Positions 17,541 through 25,742 of a DNA stretch of 64,000 nucleotides are shown here, in pieces (position 1 is the first letter of the stretch; the number at the start of each line of letters is the position of its first letter). The notes under the pieces were generated by a model that did not search any database, had not been told where the DNA came from, and saw only the letters and a list, made by a program, of their open reading frames with translations. Source of the stretch: an uncultured Clostridia bacterium (lineage in GTDB: Bacteria > Bacillota > Clostridia > Peptostreptococcales > Anaerovoracaceae); the NCBI GenBank assembly GCA_934281605.1, contig CAKQXD010000011.1, forward strand, positions 20,557 through 84,556, read 5' to 3'. The position numbers were made by a program, and so were the translations under genes.

Positions 17541-18923
17541 ATGGATATGAAATTAGAAACGATTTTAAAAAGCCTTGTTGGAGCGATCATCATTGATACG
17601 GAAGGTCGAATTGTATATATGGGAGAGGATCTTCTGGATGAAATTGGAGTTACGGCGGAGGATGCCCAGGGACGTCTTTTAAAGGATATTCTTCCTACTA
17701 GTACTATGCAGGATGTGCTGAAGACAGGGGATAAAAAAGTAGGAGAAATGTATTTTGTTGAAGGATATACTGCTGTCTCCAACAGCTATCCTCTTTATGA
17801 AAATGGAGAACTGATCGGCGCGATCGAGGTCGATGTTTTTTCCAATGCGGAAGAGGTGGAATCCTTTATGCATGAGGTGGCGGTGCTGCCTGAAATCGAT
17901 AAAACCGCCTTATCACGCTTTGCAAAAAACAGAAGCAAGTATGCCCGCTATTCTATGGATGATATCAAGGGGTCAGGCAACAGTAACACGAAACTGAAGG
18001 AAGAAATCGCCTATGCCAGCAAGAGCAACTCCACCTTGCTGATTACGGGAGAAACTGGGTGCGGTAAAGAATTGGTAGCCCACGCAGTACACAAAGCTGG
18101 ACAGCGCAGCCTTTTTAATTTCGTGCGATTAAACTGCGCGGCGATACCATCGGAATTATTTGAATCCGAGATGTTTGGTTACGAAAAAGGCAGCTTTACA
18201 GGAGCTTCGAAAGAAGGAAAGCTGGGAAAAGTCGAGGTTGCCAATAATGGCACTCTGTTTTTAGATGAGATCGATAGCATGCCGCTTTTTATGCAGGCAA
18301 AGCTGCTGCGGTTTCTCCAGGAAAGAGAAATTACCCGAGTAGGAGGGACAGAAATCATTCCAGTCAACACCCGTGTGATCGCGGCGACGAACCATGATTT
18401 AAAAAAGCTTATCGCAGAGAATAAACTGCGAAAAGATCTCTATTACCGTCTAAACGTACTGGAAATCAAAGTGCCGCCTTTGCGGGAAAGAAAAGAAGAT
18501 ATCCCCGAAATCGTACAGGGAATCGTGGATAAACTGAACGTGGAGCTGGATCGTTCCGCGTATAAAATTACATCCATTGATGAGAGTATTTACCCGGTCC
18601 TGATGATGCACGACTGGCCGGGAAATATCAGGGAATTAAGCAATATCGTAGAGCGCGCCATGAGCCGGAGTTTCTCTCATGAATTGAAGCTGGAACATTT
18701 TGAAGATTTTATTTTGGATGTGGGATCAGAGGAGCATAAGGCTGAGATGACTATCGATATCAGCCGACATACAATACAGTCCGTCAAACAGGAAGCGGAG
18801 AAAGCGCTGATCCGCTATCATTTATATAAGGCACAGGGAAATGTGGCGAAAGTTGCGGGACAAATCGGCATTTCCGTGCAGATGCTGTATCGGAAATTAA
18901 AACAGTACGATATTAAACTTTAG
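17541..18923 (+). CDS. Sigma-54-dependent transcriptional activator (PAS - AAA+ - Fis-type HTH)
   Basis: 460 aa. An N-terminal PAS-like sensor (about 1-115) precedes the AAA+ domain (about 150-375). The AAA+ domain shows Walker A GETGCGKE, the sigma-54 contact loop as GSFTGA (usual form GAFTGA) and Walker B LFLDEID. The C-terminal 45 residues are a Fis-type helix-turn-helix (VAKVAGQIGISVQMLYRKL). Enhancer-binding proteins of this class open sigma-54 promoters by ATP hydrolysis. A matching sigma-54 promoter lies 56 bases downstream, in front of the symporter operon, and TAAAC-N4-GTTTA palindromes sit before both transcripts. The inducer is unknown; the PAS domain suggests a small molecule. Confidence 0.95.
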   Translation: MDMKLETILKSLVGAIIIDTEGRIVYMGEDLLDEIGVTAEDAQGRLLKDILPTSTMQDVLKTGDKKVGEMYFVEGYTAVSNSYPLYENGELIGAIEVDVFSNAEEVESFMHEVAVLPEIDKTALSRFAKNRSKYARYSMDDIKGSGNSNTKLKEEIAYASKSNSTLLITGETGCGKELVAHAVHKAGQRSLFNFVRLNCAAIPSELFESEMFGYEKGSFTGASKEGKLGKVEVANNGTLFLDEIDSMPLFMQAKLLRFLQEREITRVGGTEIIPVNTRVIAATNHDLKKLIAENKLRKDLYYRLNVLEIKVPPLRERKEDIPEIVQGIVDKLNVELDRSAYKITSIDESIYPVLMMHDWPGNIRELSNIVERAMSRSFSHELKLEHFEDFILDVGSEEHKAEMTIDISRHTIQSVKQEAEKALIRYHLYKAQGNVAKVAGQIGISVQMLYRKLKQYDIKL

Positions 18924-18927
18924 TTTA
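18914..18927. promoter_or_regulatory. Palindromic upstream activating site (TAAAC-N4-GTTTA)
   Basis: TAAACTTTAGTTTA is a perfect 5+5 inverted repeat that overlaps the stop codon of the activator gene. It ends 51 bp upstream of the sigma-54 promoter, a normal distance for an enhancer site. It is the same motif as at 17466 and 17499. Confidence 0.68.
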
Positions 18928-18978
18928 AAAATGATGGCAAATTGAACAAGAAACCCTTGAATTTTCAGGATTTTATAC

Positions 18979-18994
18979 TTGGCATAGAAATTGC
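18979..18994 (+). promoter_or_regulatory. Sigma-54 (-24/-12) promoter
   Basis: TTGGCATAGAAATTGC matches the sigma-54 consensus TGGCAY-N5-TTGCW, with the GG and GC dinucleotides correctly spaced. It lies 45 bases upstream of the first symporter gene. Confidence 0.85.
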
Positions 18995-19038
18995 GATTTA
19001 TAGGGACAAGTAAAATTTTGAAATTCAGGAGGTTAAAA

Positions 19039-20472
19039 ATGAGTGACAAAACGAAGAAAACAGGAATGCTGAGCTTTCGGACAAAGCTGGGGTATTCCAT
19101 TGGTCAGTTGACCGATTCATCCGGTTTTAGTGTATGGTTGTATTTCTTTTTGTATTTTCTGACTGACTGCGCTGGAGTTTCCCCAGCTGCAGGCGGAACT
19201 ATTATTTTTATCGCAGGCGTGTGGGATGCTGTGACTGACCCGGTCATGGGGTATATCTCCGATAATACGCATTCTAAGTACGGCAGAAGACGCCCGTACA
19301 TGATTGCAGGGTGCATTCCATATGCGTTATGCTGCTTCCTGCTCTTTACAAACGTTGATATGGGAGGCAATGCGAAGGTTGCGTATTACCTGGTGATCGC
19401 AATGCTGTTCTGGACTGCATATAAAACATATGTAATTCCTTACTTTGCACTGGGAGCAGAAATCACATCTGATTTCGATGAGAGAACTTCCATCCGTTCC
19501 TGGGCGGGAATTTTTCTCTATGTTGCAGTACTGCTGGCGTCGGCAACTCCTATGCTGATCGTAGAAAAGGTAGAGAGCATTACCGGAAGCCTGAATACGG
19601 GCTGGAGCGCCGTAGGCGTTGTCTTTGCATTTATCGTGTTTACTGCAGCGTTTATTTGCTGGACATCTACAAGGGGCAAAGAGCCTTCTACAGAAGCTCG
19701 CATGGAGCAGTCTGAGCGTAATTTTTTTAAAAACTTCCTTCAGGTATTTCAGTTAAAGCCGGTAGGTTTCCTGGCTATTTCTGTATTGTGCTGGGGACTT
19801 ATCACCAATCTTCTGGGATCCAGTCTGGTATATTTGATGGAAAATAATCTGGGATTTTCCGCGACGAAAGAGTCGGGATTCTTTATCTATATGTCGGCAG
19901 TTACGATCCTGCTGATCCCGTTGATCAATTTTCTGGCGAAAAAATTTGACAAAAAGAATATCTATGTCCTGGCGATGGGGCTCAGTGCTGTGATCTTTAT
20001 CAGCTTCGGCTTTATGGGATTGACGGGGCTTGCTGTTTTAATGGTCTTCATCACGTTTATTCAGTTCGGCGATGGAACGTTCTGGACTTTGTATTATTCC
20101 ATGATGTATGACATCAGCGAACTGGACGAATATGTCTTTGGAAAAAGACGGGAAGGAACGATTTCTGCAATCCTCTCCTTTACACAGAAAATTGGCGCAG
20201 CACTTTCCGGGCTGCTGCTGGGAGCACTTCTGTCGGCTGGAGGATACGATGCATCTCTGGATGTGCAGGTTGAATCGGCACAGCACATGATCCTGTATAC
20301 TTCAACATTTGTACCGGGCGCATTTGCAGTGATTGGAGCGTTGACGGGATTACTGTATCCGATTACAAAGACGAGATTCCAGGCTCTTAACAAAGCGATT
20401 GCAGATCGCAAGAACGGAAAAGAATGTGACATCAGCGGTTTTGAGAAAATGCTTTGGAGGAGTCAGAAATGA
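19039..20472 (+). CDS. GPH-family (MelB-like) cation symporter 1
   Basis: 477 aa, about 12 membrane helices. It has the family motif near the N-terminus (WDAVTDPVMGYISD) followed by SKYGRRRPYM. The glycoside-pentoside-hexuronide family moves sugars or related solutes with Na+ or H+. The ATG at 19039 follows AGGAGGTT. The gene is first in a three-gene operon driven by the sigma-54 promoter. Its stop overlaps the start of the amidohydrolase (ATGA). The paralogue at 22118 lies on the other side of that enzyme. The substrate is unknown; the neighbouring enzyme suggests an amide or N-containing compound rather than a plain sugar. Confidence 0.92.
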   Translation: MSDKTKKTGMLSFRTKLGYSIGQLTDSSGFSVWLYFFLYFLTDCAGVSPAAGGTIIFIAGVWDAVTDPVMGYISDNTHSKYGRRRPYMIAGCIPYALCCFLLFTNVDMGGNAKVAYYLVIAMLFWTAYKTYVIPYFALGAEITSDFDERTSIRSWAGIFLYVAVLLASATPMLIVEKVESITGSLNTGWSAVGVVFAFIVFTAAFICWTSTRGKEPSTEARMEQSERNFFKNFLQVFQLKPVGFLAISVLCWGLITNLLGSSLVYLMENNLGFSATKESGFFIYMSAVTILLIPLINFLAKKFDKKNIYVLAMGLSAVIFISFGFMGLTGLAVLMVFITFIQFGDGTFWTLYYSMMYDISELDEYVFGKRREGTISAILSFTQKIGAALSGLLLGALLSAGGYDASLDVQVESAQHMILYTSTFVPGAFAVIGALTGLLYPITKTRFQALNKAIADRKNGKECDISGFEKMLWRSQK

Positions 20473-22094
20473 AAATGACAGCGGATATTATTTTAAAGGG
20501 AAACCATATTTTCAGAGGCAAGCATAGTGCGACAGCACCAGGCTTTGTAGCAATAAAGGGGAATAAGATCCTGGCAGTGGAATCTGACCTTGCTCTTTTG
20601 GAAGACTATACGGTGCCGGAAACAAAAGTGATTGATTGTGCAGACGGCCTTATTATGCCGGGTTTCCACGATTGCCACGTGCACATTATCGAGGGCGGAA
20701 TTTATAACACAGGCGTGGATCTGACCGGGTGTGCTTCAGAGGAAGAGGCTGCAAAGCGCGTTGCGGAGTATGCGGATAAGCATCCAGAAAAAGACTGGAT
20801 CCTGGGCTGCGGGTGGTATCAGATTTACTGGGACAGCAAGCAGCTCCCGACAAAGGCAAGCCTCGACCGATATGTTCCTGACAGACCTGTATTTTTAGAA
20901 AATGAGGACGGTCACGGAGCATGGGTAAATACCTGCGCTTTAAAGATGTGCGGTATAACAAAGGATACTCCGGATCCAGAATCGGGCAAAATTTTCAGAG
21001 ATGAAAATGGAGAGGCAACGGGATATCTGGACGAGCTTGCAATGCTGCTATGCGGCACGTCGGCCTTTGATCTGAACGAAATATATGAAAAGCAGCTGCT
21101 GGATGATTTCACATCGAAGGCGGTGAAATTCGGTGTGACATCTGCCAACGATATGCGGCCGTTTTTTGAAATTGATTTAGGTGATTTGAGTCGTTATGAA
21201 GAAGCCGAAGCATCGGGGAGGCTGCCGATGAGAATCAATTTTGCCTCTAATTTATTCGGGAATGTTGATGATGCAAAGAGTTTGCGGGAACGTTATCAAG
21301 GCGGCAAACTGCATTACATCGGCATGAAGCAGTTTATTGACGGCGTGGCGATTTCATACACATCCTTTATGAAAGATGGATATGCGGATAAAAAAGAATC
21401 AAAAGGCAGTCCGCTTGTAGCGCGGGATAAGCTGTTTCAAGCTGTAAAAGCGGCTCACATGGAGAAGATCCCGGTTCACCTGCATGTGACAGGGGATCAG
21501 GCAATCGCGATGTCGTTAGATGCGATCGAAGATGCTATTAAAAAATACGGAGATTTTCAGGTCCCGCATTCTCTGGAACATCTGGATCTGATCGATCCTT
21601 TGGATATCCCGAGACTTCATAAACTGCATGTCATAGCTTCCATGCAGCCGGAGCACATGATGCCGACGGAGTCCTTTGCAGAAAACCCGTATCCAGATCG
21701 CTTTGGAGAAACACGCTCGCGATATGCCTGGGCTATCGGCTCTATTATGAGATCTGGAGCAGAAGTCGCCTTCGGAACTGATTATCCGGTGGCAGAAATC
21801 GATCCTTTGCAGGGCGTAGCAAGGGCGGTAGGCCGCTTATCCGATGATCATAATCCGGCAGGAGGGTGGAATCCAGAGGAAAAAATCTCCGTAGAAGAAG
21901 CTCTGGATGCGTATACACGCGGCAGTGCAGCGATGGCAGGCCGTGAACTCGAGCTGGGCACATTAGAAGCGGGGAAGCTGGCGGATATTGCTGTTGTAGA
22001 TACGAATCTGCCGGAATGCGGCGTAGACGAGATTCGGGCGGCAAAGGTTGTTCTGACCATTTGCGATGGAGAAATCGTTTACGAGGCGCAGTAG
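20469..22094 (+). CDS. YtcJ-like amidohydrolase (amidohydrolase family 3)
   Basis: 541 aa. The metal-binding motif HDCHVH is near residue 70, further ligands are in HLHVTGDQA near 342 and SLEHLD near 364, and the catalytic Asp is in FGTDYP near 437. The family cleaves amide or ester bonds in cyclic or acylated substrates using zinc; the specific substrate cannot be read from the sequence. The start at 20469 is chosen because GGAGG lies 8 bases upstream; a TTG at 20454 is in frame. The gene overlaps the upstream symporter by four bases, so they are translationally coupled. It is the only enzyme in the island, so it probably processes what the symporters import. Confidence 0.9.
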   Translation: MKMTADIILKGNHIFRGKHSATAPGFVAIKGNKILAVESDLALLEDYTVPETKVIDCADGLIMPGFHDCHVHIIEGGIYNTGVDLTGCASEEEAAKRVAEYADKHPEKDWILGCGWYQIYWDSKQLPTKASLDRYVPDRPVFLENEDGHGAWVNTCALKMCGITKDTPDPESGKIFRDENGEATGYLDELAMLLCGTSAFDLNEIYEKQLLDDFTSKAVKFGVTSANDMRPFFEIDLGDLSRYEEAEASGRLPMRINFASNLFGNVDDAKSLRERYQGGKLHYIGMKQFIDGVAISYTSFMKDGYADKKESKGSPLVARDKLFQAVKAAHMEKIPVHLHVTGDQAIAMSLDAIEDAIKKYGDFQVPHSLEHLDLIDPLDIPRLHKLHVIASMQPEHMMPTESFAENPYPDRFGETRSRYAWAIGSIMRSGAEVAFGTDYPVAEIDPLQGVARAVGRLSDDHNPAGGWNPEEKISVEEALDAYTRGSAAMAGRELELGTLEAGKLADIAVVDTNLPECGVDEIRAAKVVLTICDGEIVYEAQ

Positions 22095-22117
22095 CTAAGT
22101 AGAAAAGAGGCGTTGAT

Positions 22118-23482
22118 ATGTATGGAAAGGAAAGAAAAACCAGCATAGGGCTGAAGCTGGGATATTCCAGCGGACAGTTTACGGACAGTATTCCGTTCAA
22201 CCTGTTTTATACATATTTTCTGTATTTCCTGACGGATGTGGCAGGGCTGCCGGCGGTTTATGGAGGGATCATTTCCCTGATCGTCGTATTGTGGGATGCG
22301 GTAACCGATCCGTTTATTGGACATTTATCGGATCGCAGCAGATCGAAATACGGCAGACGCAGACCATTTATGCTGATAGGCATGATCCCGCTGTTTTTCT
22401 GTACTGTTATGCTGTTTATGAAAGTGGATTTTGGGAATGGTTTTACGTTCTTCTATTATGTGATCGCTGGAGTTCTGTTCTGGACATGTTATACCATTTA
22501 TGTCATTCCGTATTTTGCTTTGGGTGCAGAGCTGACGCAGGATTTTAATGACCGGACGACCCTGCGGGGGTTTGCAGGCGTATCCATTTATCTGGCGGTG
22601 TGGATCGTTACTGCTGGTCCGATGTTCGTGCAGGATGTCGTGGAGAAGCAGGGAGGATCGGAGGCTGCATCCTGGCTGATTTCGGCTGTTCTATTTGGGT
22701 TTGCCGGACTGGCAGGAGGGCTCGTCTGCTGGAGAGTGACGCGCGGAAAAGAATTAGTCGATCAAAAAGATATAATGCCGGAAGATGAAGGCAAATTATT
22801 CCATAATTATTTGGAGCTTTTAAAGCTGAAAGCGTTTCGCCGTTATCTGGGAATGGTCGTGTTTTATAACATAGCCTTTGCCATCGCACAGGCGGCGCTG
22901 GTGTATATTATGAATACGAATTTGCATATGGCGTCGTCGCAGCAGGCTCTTTACTGGACGGTGTTCTCTGTTATTACGGTTGCTTTTGTGCCAATCAGCA
23001 GTGCGGTAGGCAACTGGATTGGCAAGAAACATGTCATGGTCGTGTTTAATATTATCAGCGTAGCAGGATGTATTTTCTTTTACTGCTATGGAATCTCCAG
23101 CTTCCGCGAATTGATCTGGTTTACTTTGTTTTATAACATTGGAAATGTCTGCTATTGGTCGGTAGGATATTCCATGATGTATGATTGCGTAGAGCTGGAC
23201 GAATATACTTATGGTAAAAGGCGGGAAGGATCGATTGCAGGCTTGTCTTCGTTTGTGCAGAAAATGGGCTCGGCGATTGGTATGTATACGACGGGATCGT
23301 TATTATCGATGCTAGGTTATGATGGTGCTGCAGAAGAGCAGACTGCGAGAGCGATGCATGGGATTTTAACCGTCAATACCCTGATCCCTGGCGCTCTGCT
23401 GGGAATAGGAACGATCTTCGCGGCATTGTATCCGATCACGAAGCAGTATTACAATGAACTGCTGAAAGGAATTAAACAATAA
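22118..23482 (+). CDS. GPH-family (MelB-like) cation symporter 2
   Basis: 454 aa, about 12 membrane helices. It is clearly a paralogue of the protein at 19039: both start with a KLGYS-GQ-TDS segment, contain WDAVTDP and SKYGRRRP, and share a YSMMYD segment followed by YGKRREG or FGKRREG. The two copies are well diverged, so they are not a recent duplication. It lies 23 bases after the amidohydrolase and closes the operon. Repeat element B follows 24 bases downstream. Two transporters with one hydrolase suggest import of two related compounds, or import of substrate and export of product. Confidence 0.92.
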   Translation: MYGKERKTSIGLKLGYSSGQFTDSIPFNLFYTYFLYFLTDVAGLPAVYGGIISLIVVLWDAVTDPFIGHLSDRSRSKYGRRRPFMLIGMIPLFFCTVMLFMKVDFGNGFTFFYYVIAGVLFWTCYTIYVIPYFALGAELTQDFNDRTTLRGFAGVSIYLAVWIVTAGPMFVQDVVEKQGGSEAASWLISAVLFGFAGLAGGLVCWRVTRGKELVDQKDIMPEDEGKLFHNYLELLKLKAFRRYLGMVVFYNIAFAIAQAALVYIMNTNLHMASSQQALYWTVFSVITVAFVPISSAVGNWIGKKHVMVVFNIISVAGCIFFYCYGISSFRELIWFTLFYNIGNVCYWSVGYSMMYDCVELDEYTYGKRREGSIAGLSSFVQKMGSAIGMYTTGSLLSMLGYDGAAEEQTARAMHGILTVNTLIPGALLGIGTIFAALYPITKQYYNELLKGIKQ

Positions 23483-23505
23483 GAACACTATTAAGAAAAC
23501 TGCCG

Positions 23506-23635
23506 ATGTCTTCTCGCTGATAGGAGCTTTAAGGCGCTTACTCACTTGGTCCTCGACGCCCTTTACTTTCTGAGAAAAGGCGTCTGCGGAATCGTTCGCA
23601 AGCGCTCTAGAGCTCTTGTTTATAATAGAAGATAT
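23506..23635 (+). repeat. Structured repeat element, copy B
   Basis: Outer stem: ATGTCTTCT (23506-23514) with AGAAGATAT (23627-23635), including one G-U pair. Second stem: GAGCTTTAAGGCGCTT (about 23524-23539) with AAGCGCTCTAGAGCTC (23600-23615), 13 Watson-Crick pairs, 2 G-U pairs and 1 mismatch. Shared loop strands: CTCACTTGGTCCTCGACG (23541-23558) and CTGCGGAATCGTTC (23584-23597). An inner GACGCC/GGCGTC stem caps it (about 23555-23584). It lies directly behind the island, in the same orientation as copy A. Confidence 0.8.
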
Positions 23636-24216
23636 TGACCTTTTGATTACAGTGAACTTGTCTCGTAGCGCATTGTTGCAACTCGACCGCCTGTTATAAC
23701 ATGTAGCGGGAATAGCTTGAATTTGATAAATTGAAAAGAAACTGATAGAAGTAAATGATGGAGAAAGGATCGATAAGAATTAGAATTCCCAGATCGTCAA
23801 AAAATTGCTTCTAATTGGGAATTTTGGTTGGTTATGAGTTGTAGGCTCTTTTTCAAATTCCCAATATACAGGAAAATAGCATCAGATGGGAAGCGGACTG
23901 TAAAATTTTAGGAGTATATAATTTACAAGTTCCGAGATGCAAGGATTTTATGCTTTTTTCGGAATGAAAAAAGATTGAGACCTTGAGATTTAAAGATGAT
24001 ATTGTTCTGAAGTTCCCAACTGACCTTAAAAAAATAGAATTTTGGAATTTAAAGTGGGAGGAGACTTTTGAAACAAAGGAATAGTTCCCATGTAAGTCAA
24101 ATTATTTTCTATCTGGGAATTTGATAGAAATAATGAGCGGTAATTTCTCTTTCGTAATTACAACATAAGCAGAGTCAAGCAATGAGGGCTCTTGCCTTTT
24201 TCTAAATCTTGGTCTG
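23636..24216. other. AT-rich gene-free region with clustered TTCCCA motifs
   Basis: I see no credible gene here; the short frames have no ribosome sites. TTCCCA or its complement TGGGAA occurs seven times in 334 bp (23786, 23816, 23858, 23887, 24013, 24085, 24114), often flanked by A/T as AATTCCCA. The copies at 23816 and 23858 form an 11-bp inverted repeat (ATTGGGAATTT with AAATTCCCAAT). A hairpin ATTATTTTCTATC/GATAGAAATAAT lies near 24101-24132. The function is unknown; a decayed gene or protein-binding region is possible. Confidence 0.5.
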
Positions 24217-24245
24217 TTGACTTTTTCACAAAAATACGGTAATAT
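24217..24245 (+). promoter_or_regulatory. Probable promoter of the fab operon
   Basis: TTGACT at 24217-24222 and TAATAT at 24240-24245 with a 17-base spacer. It is the best promoter upstream of fabH on this strand and is followed at once by the palindrome at 24248. If correct, the mRNA has a leader of about 475 bases that includes the repeat array. Confidence 0.6.
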
Positions 24246-24247
24246 AT

Positions 24248-24272
24248 AAATACTTTGACAATCAAAGTATTT
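24248..24272. promoter_or_regulatory. FabT-like operator (palindrome TTTGA-N3-TCAAA)
   Basis: AAATACTTTGA (24248-24258) and TCAAAGTATTT (24262-24272) form a perfect 11+11 palindrome with spacer CAA. It covers the predicted transcription start of the fab promoter. From memory, the streptococcal FabT (MarR-family) site has the same TTTGA-N3-TCAAA core. The only MarR-type protein in the window is encoded at the end of this operon (30231). Confidence 0.7.
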
Positions 24273-24348
24273 GATGACAAAACAAAATGCTCGCAAGGTT
24301 TTACGATTCGGTAATTTCAATCGAGCTATTTCGAACAAAGTTGAGTAA

Positions 24349-24676
24349 GCTGACAGCTGTTACAATCGCAGCGACTTCGTCAAAGCGATTTTCTCACACA
24401 GTTGGTTCAAGGAACTGTCCGAACGATCCCATTTTCTTTGTGGGTTTGGCGAGACGAGTTCCTTCACACGCCGATCCGGTTAGCTTCCGTCACCGCTGTG
24501 ACTTCGCAAGGGCAGTTTTCCTCGCATGCTGATCTGAGGAGCTGCCCGAACGATTCCGCCACCTTTGCGGCTTCGCCAAGGAAGTTTTCCTCACAAGCTG
24601 ATCCGAAGGACTGTCGGAACGATTCCGCAGACGTCGGAGACGTCGAGGACCAAGTGAGGACAGTGCTTCGGATCAG
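24349..24676. repeat. Degenerate tandem repeat array (about five units)
   Basis: Units of 52-80 bases start near 24349, 24401, 24470, 24528 and 24597. Most begin with GCTGAY or GCYGATC and end in TTTTCCTCACAA or a variant. Units 2, 4 and 5 contain CGAACGATYCC, the complement of the conserved loop of repeats A and B. The last unit is repeat element C. Short open frames across the array (both strands) give repetitive, unconvincing peptides. It is neither a CRISPR array nor a coding repeat. Confidence 0.7.
24598..24676 (-). repeat. Structured repeat element, copy C (opposite orientation)
   Basis: Stem: CTGATCCGAAGGACTGTC (24598-24615) with GACAGTGCTTCGGATCAG (24659-24676), 17 of 18 paired. Loop strands, read on the minus strand, are CTCACTTGGTCCTCG (24644-24658) and CTGCGGAATCGTTCC (24616-24630), almost identical to copies A and B. 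Inner stem: ACGTC/GACGT at 24631-24643. The stem sequence is unlike those of A and B although the pairing is kept. Confidence 0.8.
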
Positions 24677-24727
24677 GCCTAGAGAGTAAGAACATCGGCT
24701 CACTCAGCACCCAAAAAAGGAGTACAC

Positions 24728-25714
24728 ATGGGAATTAAAATCGTCGGCACAGGGAAATACCTGCCGGAAAAAGTTATCACCAACGAAGACATTTCGCAGC
24801 ACGTGGACACCAATCACGAGTGGATCCTGGATCGGACGGGGATCGAGCAGAGACGCATTGCGACGACCGAAAGCTCCCTGGACATGGCCGCAGCAGCCGC
24901 TGAGCAGGCTTTGCAGGGAATCGATAAGGATTCTATCGGTCTTGTTGTTGTAGCAACTATCACGCCGGACAACATCACGCCGAGCATGGCCGCAATGGTG
25001 AAGAAAGAGCTGGGACTGGAACGTGCCATCGCTTTCGACATCAATGCAGCGTGCAGCGGTTTTGTATACGGGCTCTGGATCGCAGAGTCCCTCATGAATA
25101 CAGCACTTTCTCAGTACAGCAGAGACGGCGTGCCGGAACGGGCGCTGGTTATCGGAACAGAGAGACTGACGAGGGTCACCAACTGGGAGGATCGGGAAAC
25201 CTGCATCCTCTTTGGAGACGGAGCAGGCGCAGCTGTACTGGAAAGCGATGAAAACGAACGGGGTATATTAAGTACATATATCAAGAACTACGATGATGTA
25301 AAAGGCGCGATCAAATGCAAGGCCAATTACATCAATCCTCCTTTCTGGGAGGATGACCTGACGCCGCAGCCTCTTTTCATGAAGGGGCGTGCGGTCTTCA
25401 AGTTCGCAGTGAACGCCATCGACGAAGTGACGACGGGAGCACTGGAGGAAGCAGGACTGACCTACGACGACGTAGACTGGTTCGTGCTCCATCAGGCCAA
25501 CGGCCGGATCATCCAGTCGGCGGCACAGAAAATGGGACAGCCGATCGAAAAATTCCAGATCAGCATCCAGGACGGCGGGAATGTGTCGTCCGCAACGGTT
25601 CCCATGGCATTATATGACTTAAATTTAACCAATAAAATGAAAAAAGGTGATATAATAGCGTTAGTGGGTTTTGGCGGCGGACTTTGCGCTGCCGCAGCAA
25701 TTATAGAATGGTAA
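24728..25714 (+). CDS. fabH: Beta-ketoacyl-ACP synthase III
   Basis: 328 aa, normal length. It starts fatty-acid chains by joining acetyl-CoA to malonyl-ACP. The catalytic triad is visible: Cys in AACSGFVYGL near residue 111, His in LHQANGRI near 256 and Asn in GGNVSSATVP near 286. AGGAG lies 6 bases upstream of the ATG. It is the first gene of a seven-gene fatty-acid operon. Confidence 0.97.
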   Translation: MGIKIVGTGKYLPEKVITNEDISQHVDTNHEWILDRTGIEQRRIATTESSLDMAAAAAEQALQGIDKDSIGLVVVATITPDNITPSMAAMVKKELGLERAIAFDINAACSGFVYGLWIAESLMNTALSQYSRDGVPERALVIGTERLTRVTNWEDRETCILFGDGAGAAVLESDENERGILSTYIKNYDDVKGAIKCKANYINPPFWEDDLTPQPLFMKGRAVFKFAVNAIDEVTTGALEEAGLTYDDVDWFVLHQANGRIIQSAAQKMGQPIEKFQISIQDGGNVSSATVPMALYDLNLTNKMKKGDIIALVGFGGGLCAAAAIIEW

Positions 25715-25742
25715 TACCGGTTAACAGTAACAGGAGGTAATT

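Noticed and set aside
24102..24338. 78-aa open frame on the minus strand
   Set aside because: No ribosome site; it crosses the fab promoter and operator, so the DNA is better explained as regulatory.
24349..24676. CRISPR-like array
   Set aside because: Unit length and sequence vary too much, there are no unique spacers between identical repeats, and no cas gene is near.
24402..24703. Two small open frames (95 aa on plus, 79 aa on minus) across the repeat array
   Set aside because: They only translate the DNA repeats, have no ribosome sites and overlap each other on opposite strands.
17301..24727. Insertion sequence or prophage as source of the island
   Set aside because: No transposase, integrase, phage gene or target-site duplication is visible; only the structured repeats bracket the block.
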